From positions 248,001-312,000 of the forward strand of contig LLCB01000004.1 in assembly GCA_001414345.1 (NCBI GenBank): a stretch of DNA of 64,000 bases, given 5' to 3'. The notes below the pieces were generated by a model that saw only the letters and a list, made by a program, of their open reading frames with translations, did no database searches and was not told where the DNA came from. Source of the DNA: Hymenoscyphus infarciens. Taxonomy: Eukaryota; Ascomycota; Leotiomycetes; Helotiales; Helotiaceae. The translations under genes and the position numbers were made by a program. Of the stretch, positions 23,201-33,270 are shown piece by piece. Every line of letters begins with the position of its first letter. Positions within the stretch are counted from its first letter, which is position 1.

Positions 23201-25863
23201 ATTTGGAAGGGCTCCGAGTCGGGGGATTCCGCAGCTAGTGCTGATGCAGATATGTCGCTCATTATTTTCGCCTCCGTCTTTGGTTGGGACTTTGGTTGTT
23301 GTGACTGAGATGACAATTTGATCGGTGCTTTTGCTTTTGACTTTGGCTCCGGCTTTTTTCTGCCTGTGATGGTTTGCGACTCGCTTTGAGAAATCGACTT
23401 ATCAGCCTTCGCCAAAACCCGCGCCTTATTGAACTGAGAATCTGCTTTCGAATGTGTATCTGTGTGGAGCTTGGACTTCGCTGCTGGCTTTACTCCTGGT
23501 GCTGTCGCTGCCTCTTCAATTTCTTGTTGACTTTGGGGGTTGGATCGAGTGGTTCTCTTCCCGACTCCAGCATCCAGCTTCTGGGACTGGGAAGGCACTT
23601 TTCCTTGCGTACCTGTCTTTGACTTCGACTTCACCGCTGGATTCGTTTTCGATGCCGCTGCCTGCTCTCCAACTTCGGTCCGAGCTTGTTTCTTGGCCCG
23701 AGAAGTGTTCTTTCCAACCTCATCATCCGGTTGCTTGGACTGAGAACCTGCTTTTCCTTGCATACCTGTCTTTGGCTTCGACTTTGCCGCCACCTTTGCC
23801 TTTGGAACAGCCATCGGCTTTTCAGACTCAGCTTGAGCTTGGGATTTGGCTTGAGAAGTTCCCTTTCCGGCGTCATCCAGCTTCTTGGACTGAGAGCCTG
23901 CTTTTGCTTTTGCGGCTGCCTTTGGTTTTGAGGTTTCCGCCGGCTTTGCCTTTGGAACTGCGACTGGCTCTTCAACCTCGACCTCAGCGTGATCTTGAGC
24001 TTGGGATTTTGAATTGGATGGAAGAGGGCCCTTTTCGCTGAACCCCATGTGACCGTAGCCTTGTGATTTTGACTGAGAAGCGACTGGCTTTGTTTCAATG
24101 TTGGGATTGTCTTTCTTCGTTGCGTCATGACTTTCCCTCGTGTGGTCTAACTCATCAGGGCTTTGCGCAGTATACGACCTCCTTGGGGACGCATCGTACA
24201 AGTCCTCGTCGTCTGGCAAGGGTGCTGCCGGTTGATCCGTGCCTCCTTGATTGTGGCTTTCGTCGCTTCCGGTTTCGCTTCCGAGAACCACAGCCTCCTG
24301 TGAGAAAGCTATCTTATCAACCTTCTTAATCGATGATTGGTGACTGTCCGTATCTTCATCGGATGTGTCGTAGTCAGAGGCACCAAGTTCGTTGCACAGG
24401 TCCTTTCCAGATGGGCTAATAAGTGCAACGTCTTCTGCCAATGTTTGCACCATGTCCGGTAGCCCGCGAAGTCTGATGCTTACCACGTCTTCTTTCTTGC
24501 CATTGAAAGTGCACAGAGCAGTATTTACCTCCCTAACAAAGTATACTCCCCCACTCCCACCTTGTGTTTCTGATTTTCCACGAAGCATCAAATTGCCGAT
24601 AGATGGTACTGGGATTTCGAGGATCTCATCTGGCCAATCTTCTGAACTTGGCACGTGGACAGTCAAAACTTCTTCATCCAGTGTGATGTTCAACGAGTGT
24701 CCCAAACAACCTAATTGCTGGGGGGGTTTCGAACTGTACTTGACGTAGCAATCCGTCGCAAAGTACAACCAGGTGTTTCTAGTTTCACATTAGTATATAT
24801 ATCCCATAGGCGGTCCCCCATTTTCACGTACTGCTTTGCGTCTTTACCCTTCCATTTGAATGCATCATCGAGGTATGTTTGAAACTGTTGGCTCCACCTA
24901 TCGTGTGACGACCGGGGGAAATTCTCGTACATTTCTTCTGCCGCGTTTGCAGGCCACAAAGTTTGAAGTGCTAGACCGGCTTCTCGTAAAACATTTATGA
25001 CTTTGCCAGCAAGAAACCGAACAATCTCATTCGCTTCCGTTGTTAACATCTCGCCGAGACCCTGTCTGGATCCCGAATTAGTAACTGAGACGTGGGATCC
25101 ATTTTTAACGAAGGCAGACACTTACCGTATTCTGTCTGGCCCTGTTTCCATGCTGGAGATGTTTGCGGAGTTCCCCTTCAGAAGTTGGAGGCCAAGAATT
25201 CCAATCTTGCGTCAAGTTAGCAAGGTATAATCAGTAATGGATGGATAAGGCTCACCCATCTTCGGAGTTCGAAAGGACCATCGACATCCACGAAACGGTC
25301 GAAGAGTAACGCGAGACAAAATTTACCGATGTCGTGTTTTCTCTTCTTGATAAACTGTCGTTGAATTTCTGGATGAAGTTCCGGGTTGTCATGATGCAAA
25401 GAAGCCTATATGGATCAGCCATGAATATGCACAGCTTCTTTTTCCGGGTTGAAAACTCACTGCAAGTAGATATAACCCACGCTGGGAGGCTTGGCAGTTG
25501 TCCGTTTGTAGTATGGTCTCCAAAATCACATTGAAAGTCGTACTATCCAGACGGCGGCATATATCTCTATCCTCGTACTCAAGAAGACCAACCAACTCGG
25601 TAACGAACTTTTCCTCGATGCTTGTCCCGTTTGTTCGATGGGCTTTCAAAGAGTCGCGTAGGCTCATCGCGGCTTCCGGGAAACTAGAGAAGTTAGACAA
25701 GTAATCTTCAAACTGGAGTTAATGTTCCTTACTCAATGCATCCATCATCACGCTTCCGCGCTTCTTTTAGATGTCGACAAAGAGCGTCGAAGGCTTTCTG
25801 AATCGGGAGAATCGGTGCGTTAATCGCCGCCTTGGCTACTGACTTTGGTTTTCGTGGCGGCAT
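20222..25863 (-). CDS. Large disordered protein, candidate meiotic axis protein (Red1/SYCP2-like)
   Basis: Seven exons (25863-25733, 25683-25461, 25405-25256, 25205-25126, 25065-24832, 24778-20575, 20533-20222) give 1777 aa. Residues 1-270 are helical and ARM/HEAT-like (FVTELVGLLEYEDRDICRRL, EIVRFLAGKVINVLREAGL). About 270-400 is a beta-rich segment (NTWLYFATDCYVKY, LNITLDEEVLTVHV) that could be a PH/Spt16M-like domain. About 1,200 residues of Lys/Ser/Pro/Gln-rich disorder follow, with many short SQ motifs and basic stretches. A CUE/UBA-like helical motif is visible near residue 1600 (KKIEMIRSALPDTSEHAAKQ). The last 104 residues are a coiled coil (MGLLVKQYQEGGAKIVDDLV). ARM + PH-like + long linker + C-terminal coiled coil is the layout of Red1/Rec10/SYCP2; the assignment is inference. 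A longer N-terminus from ATG 25929 is possible. Confidence 0.75.
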
Positions 25864-27411
25864 TGTGCTATCATTCTGCAACATGGTCAATGAAGCACGT
25901 CGGCTGAGGTAGGGGAGTACCATACTCATGACACAATTGCTGCGTCAGGTCTGGTCGCAGTCAACTATTTGCAGAGAAGCAAACCAGCTTGCATTGTCTA
26001 CCACTCAGCAGCCGTCGGAAAGGCGCGTCGAGGTGGTTGACCTGGTTACTTAAATTGTGACCGTCGATGTCGAAGATTGCCCGGATAGGAAAAAGAGCGC
26101 GCGATGAAGGGAGAGACGCGTTGAAGTTCTTTTGGTTGCTGTTGGGCTCGTAGAAACTTGGCTGGCGAGAACTTGAGGCTGCGGGATGCCAAAGAGCAGC
26201 AGGAACTCGACAAGGGAGAATTCAAGACAGTGTCTAATATCAGACAAGATTTGAAGAGAAGTCGAATCGATCCGCGTACTCCTTGTAGAGTCTTGTAGAG
26301 TCCGGATCGGAGATTTGTGCGGGGAAAAAAAGGGTGATGTTGGGGAAAGAAAGGAAGGAACGCGTATGGTTCTGGAGGGGGAAGGAGCGACCTGGAGGCG
26401 AGCACCTCCCGTCAGCCCCCCACCCCAACCGACGACACCTCCCTGCCCAAAGCACATTATACTGTCGAGGAAATCACAATTCGTATTGTTGAACAAGTAA
26501 GGTCTCTTGTTTAAATAAATTCTGCCTCTTAGGGGTTCATTCCAGCCCATAATCTGTATACTGTATGGGATATCGCTTTTCGTCACATACACGTATTTGA
26601 GGCTATTTTGAGAATTTCTGTATTTGCTGGCTAGCTTCTAGTATCTTACTCTACACTCTCTTATATGCCTTCTTTTTAGGCCAATTAGGAGGCTCCCTGA
26701 GCATCTCACTAATATAAGGGTGAAAAGAGTGAGTACTATCAGCTATCGCACTCATTTAAGAGGCTAAAAAAGTACTAACTAATCCTGGCGAGCGTATCGC
26801 GAAGGGGTACGAGGGTGGGGTTGAAAAAGAGCTCAATACTGAATAAGACGTCAAAAGCGACAGGAAGTGTTGTTGGTAGAATAGAGGTTACTCGGCACGA
26901 GAGGAGGCATATATATATATGCCTCCTCCTTGCTTAATAAGCTGATTCCTCAATTCACTATAAACCCTTTCCAGATATCATATTCATAGGAGATATGAGT
27001 TCTCGCGAGCCCCAAGCAACTCACCATGAGGCTATGAGTATGAGATGAGCTGACGAGAGGAGAGAGTAATCTTATGAGAACGGGTTACGAGATGGGAATG
27101 TAAAATGAGATCACAAGACTTGCCATTAATTTACACAAGCAAGCCCAAGAATAGGAGCATACCTTACACCAAAAGAAGGCAGCTTCCGTGATTAAGACCA
27201 AGTGATCCGATTCTCTATTATTCCCGTTGTTAGCAAAACAAGTCAACCACCCAACCAGGCCCTCAATATCAACTTCTTCAAAGAAAAGAATGGCTTCACA
27301 TCGCTCATCTCATTCCAAAAACTCAACCAAGAAAAGAAGACTCACCGACCTCAACATCTCACTCAGCCCATCAATCCATAATCTACTTCCCCTCTTTCCC
27401 AGGATTCTCCA
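25864..27411. other. Gene-poor region with a perfect 28-bp palindrome
   Basis: Upstream region of the large minus-strand gene, then DNA with no recognised gene; open frames at 26,046-26,592 lack domains. A perfect palindrome GAGGAGGCATATATATATATGCCTCCTC lies at 26,901-26,928 (given here as arms GAGGAGGC and GCCTCCTC around an AT core). AT-rich and low-complexity text surrounds it. Confidence 0.4.
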
Positions 27412-27612
27412 CCCCCCCCCCCCCCCCCCCCCCCCACCCCCCACCCCCACCCCCCCCCCCCCCCCCCCCCTCCCCCCCCCCCCCCCCCCCCCCCCCTCTC
27501 TCTCTCTCCCTCTCTCCCTCTCTTTATATCTTTTTCTCCTCCCCTCCCTCACTCCCCCACCCTCCCCCCCCCCCCCCCCCCACCCCCCAACCCCCCCCCC
27601 CCCCCCCCCCGA
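27412..27612. repeat. C-rich homopolymer-like tract (~200 bp)
   Basis: Almost pure C on the plus strand, in runs of 5 to over 20, broken by single A or T and by a short CTCTCT segment near 27,496-27,530. The complementary strand is a G-rich string able to form many G-quadruplexes. Open frames through it (poly-proline or poly-glycine) are composition artefacts. Run lengths in such tracts are often wrong in assemblies. Confidence 0.85.
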
Positions 27613-28373
27613 TAAACATCCCAATTCCCCTGAATCCAAACCATATCCGTCTTCATCCTCGAGACCCTCCAAGGATTTCCCTCTTTTTCCGTGCGTATAA
27701 GATCTAATTCTTACCTTCCCTGTTCGCCTGGTCAACGCCTCATTCCCACTCAGGATCACCAGCAACCTGAACACCCACCCCTCACCGCGCGCCTCGGTAA
27801 AATCATGACAGACGTATATAAGGTACGGGATAGAAGGGGGAAAGAAAAACCCGAGACATACACCACTCCCAACATCCGGACCACCCCTAGCATCCTTCCG
27901 AGTCAAATGCACAATACAGTTCGCCAAACCCCCCGCTTTATCAGGTATCTCGACTCCATCACCTGGTTGAGGTAGGTCGATAAGTATGCTCCTGCAACCC
28001 ACGTATTAGTAAACTCTTCTTAACCATGGGACTCTTCTTAAAATCCCCATCATCGCTCCTTCTCTCTCCCAATATTTCAAAACTTAAAAAATAAATTAAA
28101 AAAAGTTTCGACCCTATCGGGAGACTGAAATCAAAGTCGCTCCTTCCTCCCATCTCAACGTGGAGGTACCTACTCACAACAAGAAAAGAAAGCACGACCA
28201 TCCTTACCCCTCCAAATCAAAACTCCAACACCCACTTCCTCGCCCAACGACCCTCTAAGTTTAGAACACCTCCAAGTTCAGAACACCTTCCAAAAAAAAT
28301 CAAACCCACCCCTCATCCCCCAATCCCAATCCCCCGGCCAAAAAAGAAAGATATCCCAAAAACCTACGCAGTA
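27613..28373. other. Region with a minus-strand open frame of unclear status
   Basis: A minus-strand frame from about 28,002 to 27,690 (SILIDLPQPGDGVEIPDKAG, then LANCIVHLTRKDARGG) has protein-like composition and is preceded by a plausible acceptor (TTGCAG) and branch site (TACTAAT). It may be a decayed or 3' exon connected to the NTF2-like fragment upstream, but I could not join them convincingly. Family not recognised. Confidence 0.3.
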
Positions 28374-28584
28374 ACATGCTGCCACCCATCCAGCGCCCTC
28401 AACTGGTATTCCCAAGTCTCCGCCTGCTTCACCCCAGCAACAGTATAAGTTTCAACCCCCAGCAAACTAGTATAATCCACCAACAACGTCTCCGCGAAAA
28501 CCTCTTGCCCGATTTGCGTCCATTTCTTCAGATCGAGGAGGAGAGACATCTTCGTTACGGTGTCGTGGATGTTTGCTCTGTCTA
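28374..28584 (-). pseudogene. NTF2/SnoaL-like fragment
   Basis: A minus-strand exon after an acceptor CTCCTAG (branch CTAAAC) reads RANIHDTVTKMSLLLDLKKW, then TLLVDYTSLLGVET and LRALDGWQHVTA, ending in TAG at about 28,374. This matches the first half of SnoaL-like/NTF2-fold proteins (fungal polyketide-cyclase-like 'DYTSL..G...W...L...QH'). The second half of the fold, normally another 60-80 residues, is missing. A GTAGGT donor overlaps the terminal codons, so an intron is possible, but no matching downstream exon was found. Truncated gene or unresolved gene model. Confidence 0.5.
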
Positions 28585-29094
28585 GGAGGTAGGTTTAGAT
28601 GTCGTAAGACAGCTTGGGTGGGTATATAAGCCTGCATTGTTGAAGTTTTTGTATCTCATAAAGGGGATGTGGTGAGTGGGAAACAAAGAAGGAACGGATG
28701 GGCTGTAAGTAGAACTTATATACTTTACTTTGCCAACCTTACCCCTCATCATCCACATAAACTTCTGACTTCTTGCCCACAATCATGCAAGGCTACCAAG
28801 GTGTGTCCGGTAACTTTCTTCGAACGTCAGCCAAAACTCGGCTTTGGCTCATCTCATCCTTATCTCCGAATATGAAACCCGAGCGATAATAGCGAGATGC
28901 AGGAACCAAGAAAAAGGGGAACAATGGAACCAACTAACTGAAAACACTCAAACGCCCCGGGTTGGATTTATAAAATCTCCCGGCCCTGTGTAAGACATTA
29001 TATACGTCGAGAATCCCACGTCCAAAATTTTGAATAGGAAAACAGATGGTATACTCTCCCAAGAACAATTCCTTCCCCCGCCCCAATCATAACA
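28585..29094. other. Intergenic upstream of the NTF2-like fragment and 3' of PEX1
   Basis: No gene recognised. Contains the expected PEX1 3' UTR (minus strand) and the upstream part of the NTF2-like fragment, whose first exon could not be located. Confidence 0.4.
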
Positions 29095-32000
29095 TCACAT
29101 CAAACTCGTCCGTCCCCCCACGTCCCTGGCCCCCTCCCCATTCTTCATCTCCCCACTCCGTCCAACAACAAACTCCCTATAAATAAGCCCCAACCTCTCC
29201 CTCTCAAGTTCGCTAATACTAGCCCTCGTACTGCCCAAACTCTTCTCCACATGTCTCCACTCAATAACAACCTCTTGTTGTTCCTTTTCCTCCTTGGGGC
29301 CTTTCTCATCATTGATCGCGCCTCGCTGCGTCGCTTTCGCTCGTTTCTTGGAGGCTTTTATCTCCGCCAGCTTTGCAGAGATAACAGCCCGTTCAGCAAG
29401 AAGTTTACTCTTATTATGTCCTCCTCTTGCCCTCGCCTCCGATTCAGCCAGGTCCTCAGATTCGCCGTAGCGGAATTGTATGAAATTTTTCGGTCCCTGG
29501 GCATGCCCGTTCGTGCCGTTTGTTTTCTTGCTGCCGAGATCACCATGTTCCTGGTCCCCAAGAACATCATGGATAGCCTCCAAATGAGCATTATAAATCA
29601 AAGCTTGGAGATCAGCACCACTATACCCCTCCGTTCTCTCCGCAATCTCAGGAAGAGCACCAATGACTTCCTCACTGAGCTTGAGTTTTTTGCCGAGTGC
29701 TCTGAGGATATCGATTCTATCATCAAGATCTGGAAGGTCGCAGATGAGACTTTTGTCGAGCCGCCCGGGTCGGAGGAGTGCAGGGTCGATGAGGTCAGGT
29801 CTCGAGGTAGCAGCAAGAACATAAACTCCACTTAATCCTTCCGCGCCATCCATCTGCGTCAAAAGCTGATTGACTACGCGATCTGTAACACCAGTAGAGT
29901 CATGCCCTCGCTTCGGAGCAATAGAGTCAAATTCATCGAAGAAAAGAACACAAGGTCTCGCAGCTTCCGCTCTATCAAAAAGATCACGAACGGACTTTTC
30001 AGAGGCTCCAATGTATTTATTTAATATCTCCGGTCCCTTTACGGATATGAAGTTCAATCCGCATTCGCCAGCGACGGCGGAAGCGAGCAGTGTTTTCCCA
30101 CAGCCGGGGTAGCCGTAAAGAAGAAGACCAGATCGTAAACGCAGAGGACACTGTGCAAAAATTGGGGCGTAGGTTGTTGGATATTGAAGTGTTTCAAGGA
30201 GGATTTTGCGGGTGGCGTGTAAGCCACCGATTGATGCAAAAGTCGTGGTGCTAGTTTGGAGTGTTACATTTCGAAGAGATGCAGGTGTGAACCCCTTCAA
30301 AGCACTGTCGAAATCGGCACGACTGAGGTAAATAGTTGCAGAATCGATATTGTTTGGTGATTCGGAAACGGAGCGTATTAATGCTTCGCTTTGAGCGCGT
30401 GAGACGAGTAGGACCAAGTCGCCGGGCATGTAACCATCTGTCTCCCCAGAGAGGTCGAGAAAGTCAAGATCAGGGGATATTATCAGTCCGTCTGTTTTTC
30501 CGTTTGAAGCTGTTTCGGGTCTACTTGCGACACTTGCTCCATCCATCCAAGCACCCTCTCCGTCGACAACACTTCCATCAGCTGTTGTTGGGCGGCTATG
30601 AAGACTTGTTTTGACTTCATGGGGACTTGGGTCAGAAACATTTTGCCTGACAACCAGCTCCACTACCCTTCTTCGTGCCTCTTTATTAGGAGCCTTGAGT
30701 CCGATAATCTCGCGGACAACATGACCCCCAACAATGACATTGTGCAAAGACTCTTTGGCCTGTGCTGTGGCTAAAAGGACAACACCACTATCTCGCCCAC
30801 AATATTGTTTGACAACACTGCATATTCCCTCGCTGATTTGTCGACTACGACCATTATCGTTCCCAGCTTCAAGCTCCGTTTCCGCAGGGCACAGCTTGTC
30901 GAGATCATCCAGAACCACGATGGACTTCCCACCAAGTCTAGCACCCCATGATGCATCCATGAATAGTCGTGTGAAGGTTTCCTTGATGGCTGATACCTGA
31001 GTTTCGTGGTTGACTAACTTCCGGCAGGCAAAATAGGTAGTGTGAAAGAGTGTTTCGGAACGAAGTTTATGAGCAAGTAGATGCCCCACAGAGCTTTTCC
31101 CAGACCCGAGAGCACCAGTGAGTAATACTGATGACATGTGGGAAAGATGTGATTGTAACTTTTCGATGAGACTATCGATACCCACAAGTATAGGGGCAAT
31201 CGAAGGAAGAGGATCCCCAATCGAGGCGTTCGATATAGACAAGGGTTTTGGTATTGGGGGTTGAACCTCAATACTAAGTTTCCTTTCAGAGCCTAGGAAC
31301 CACTGACAAGTCTTGTTGGTAGATTCAAGGACTCGGTGATCAAAACGAAGAACTCCCCCCTCCCACCCTGCCATCGGTATTTGTGGTGTTCCGAGAACAA
31401 TGCCATTTGTCAGAGGACCATCAAATATGCCATCCGAGTCTTCTTGCCCCCCATACATCTTTAGAAGACGCTTCGAGGATTCTTCTCGCTCGGCATTGGT
31501 TTCGCCACCAAATTTCAGGCCTTCAGAAACCTTCCCTTTGCCCGTTGCAAAGGGATATACTTTGATAACATGAGAACCACTTTTCTCTGCTCTCTCAATT
31601 TGTGTAGGTGCAGCTTCAAGCTTCACAACACCACCAACAAAGCCCTCACGAGACATAGCCGCGCATAACGAGGAGGACAATGCAGCATGTTGGCTATCCG
31701 GTGGATCATCCCATGGCATTAAGCGAGCAACCACCTTGTTAACTAACTTGCCCACATCTCGCATATTCTCAAGCTCTTGCTGCAACTTTTGCGGGTCAAC
31801 AGGATTCTGCAAGGTAGGAGGTTTGACTAAAGTGACGCATGCCCAAGTAACGCCTTTTAGCGCTTTTGAAAGCAATATATCTCGATCCACCCAGACTTTC
31901 AGCCCATTATTCTGCGATTCTGTGCCATCGTCGAACAAGTCCTCGCAGGCACTTCGGTCCAGACCTCTGAAGAACATGGTAGGTCTTTTTTCTTCTTGTC

Positions 32001-32848
32001 CACTTCGTCGACGCACGGTACTAGCACCACTTCTCCCACCAGCGCTTCTTCCTCCCGCACTTTTCCTGGAGGTAACACTGCGATTCTCTCCTGAAGAGCC
32101 TGTTGGCTTTGATCTTGTTTTTGGAGCAACAATGACTTCGGCATCGGGAGAAAGCTTTGCAAATGGCGAATTCGAGGAAAGTGCAGGAACCAAGGAAGTA
32201 ATAATAATATTGGCAGTAGATGTCGGCGAGAGGTGTAAAGTAAGTGGGTGAGGTACATAGCTAGGATTAGGCAAAGCCCGCACTTGATGAATAAAATTAA
32301 ACTCCAGGAAATTGGCATGTAGTTCTATAATCTCCCAGTCGTCCGCGGTCAAAGGCTCAATATTGACGGTGTGGGCAACTGGCGGATCCATGTGTAAAGT
32401 TGCCGTTATTTTTTGCCCATCTGCCAACCCCAATGTGCGCGCAAAGGTCGCATCGATTTCCACGAGGGACACATCCTGATCTCGTCCTGTGTTTCCTCTT
32501 GTGCCGGCTATTCCATCTCGGTTTACTATTGGGGCCAGTTTGCGCTTGCTCTGCATGCCTGTCCATCCCACGAATATGGATCGATGTGTTGGGGCTCCAT
32601 TTGGTTGGCTCGTCCCTGGTGTGAGTGGGATACGGTAGTTGAGTTCAACAACTACATTTTGCGCAGGCTACGTAGCACAACATTAGAACTGATTCTGGAG
32701 GGAGGAAGAGCACATGGAGCATTGGACTCACTATGTTGACATTGACCAGCAGCGAGCATAGTGATGCTGGCAAGTTGACCAGGCATGTCTTGAGGTGGGT
32801 AAGAGATATCTCGGCGGATGTAGCCTGGCTATTGCGTCTGGGAGCCAT
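29095..32848 (-). CDS. PEX1: Peroxisomal AAA ATPase Pex1
   Basis: Type II AAA ATPase that with Pex6 extracts ubiquitinated Pex5 from the peroxisome membrane for receptor recycling. Exon 1 32848-32732, intron with GTGAGT donor, exon 2 32667-29095: 1229 aa. The N-terminal double-psi-barrel region begins MAPRRNSQATSAEISLTHLK and continues NVVVELNYRIPLTPG across the intron. D1 has Walker A GALGSGKSS and a divergent Walker B VVLDDLD. D2 has Walker A GYPGCGKT, Walker B VLFFDEFDSIAPKRG and the second region of homology ATSRPDLIDPALLRPGRLDK. These features separate it from Pex6 and other AAA proteins. A fungal Ser/Arg-rich insert lies near residues 200-245. Divergent from MCM7. Confidence 0.97.
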
Positions 32849-33270
32849 AACTAGCAATCAGAATGGAAATACTTTGCTCTTGGAGTGAAGCTTGCGACTT
32901 GTTGAATGGCAATAACCTCTTGTGCTCAAGCTCCCCTTCCGAAAGTGCCTCGGCAAAAAAGGAGTCGGAGGACTCGGTCCGTATTTTAACATTCGGCCCG
33001 GTGTCACGAAAAGTCGGCTGCGCGTGTCGAAATGCGCCGACGCGACCTGCATTTCATTCAAGGAATCTTTGCGACAGCCCAGCCCCTCCAACGACTCTTC
33101 GATTCCAAGCGCCGCGCATCACAATCGCTTTCTCCCAATAAGTGCGAAAACACGACGAGAATATACAGCACAGAAAACGATATCCTTCATTTGGAGCCTT
33201 TGGAAAAATCTCTCCGCCCTTCACCTTTCGAATCGCAGAAGTCTGAGGAGACTCAGGGGCTTTGCGCAAA
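32849..33270. promoter_or_regulatory. Putative bidirectional promoter PEX1 / MCM7
   Basis: 422 bp between the divergent PEX1 and MCM7 start codons. MCM genes are often G1/S-regulated through MluI-box (ACGCGT) elements; I see ACGCGAC near 33,040 but no perfect ACGCGT, so no site is claimed. Confidence 0.5.

Noticed and set aside
22599..24329. Plus-strand leucine/phenylalanine-rich ORFs, possible membrane proteins
   Set aside because: They are the antisense of the Lys/Glu/Ser-rich disordered region, which naturally reads as hydrophobic on the other strand.
26046..26592. Minus-strand ORFs upstream of the large gene
   Set aside because: No recognisable domain and low-complexity Ser/Pro composition; more likely 5' UTR/promoter.
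27227..28002. Poly-proline / poly-glycine ORFs through the C tract
   Set aside because: Created by the homopolymer composition; no ATG-led protein with a recognisable domain.
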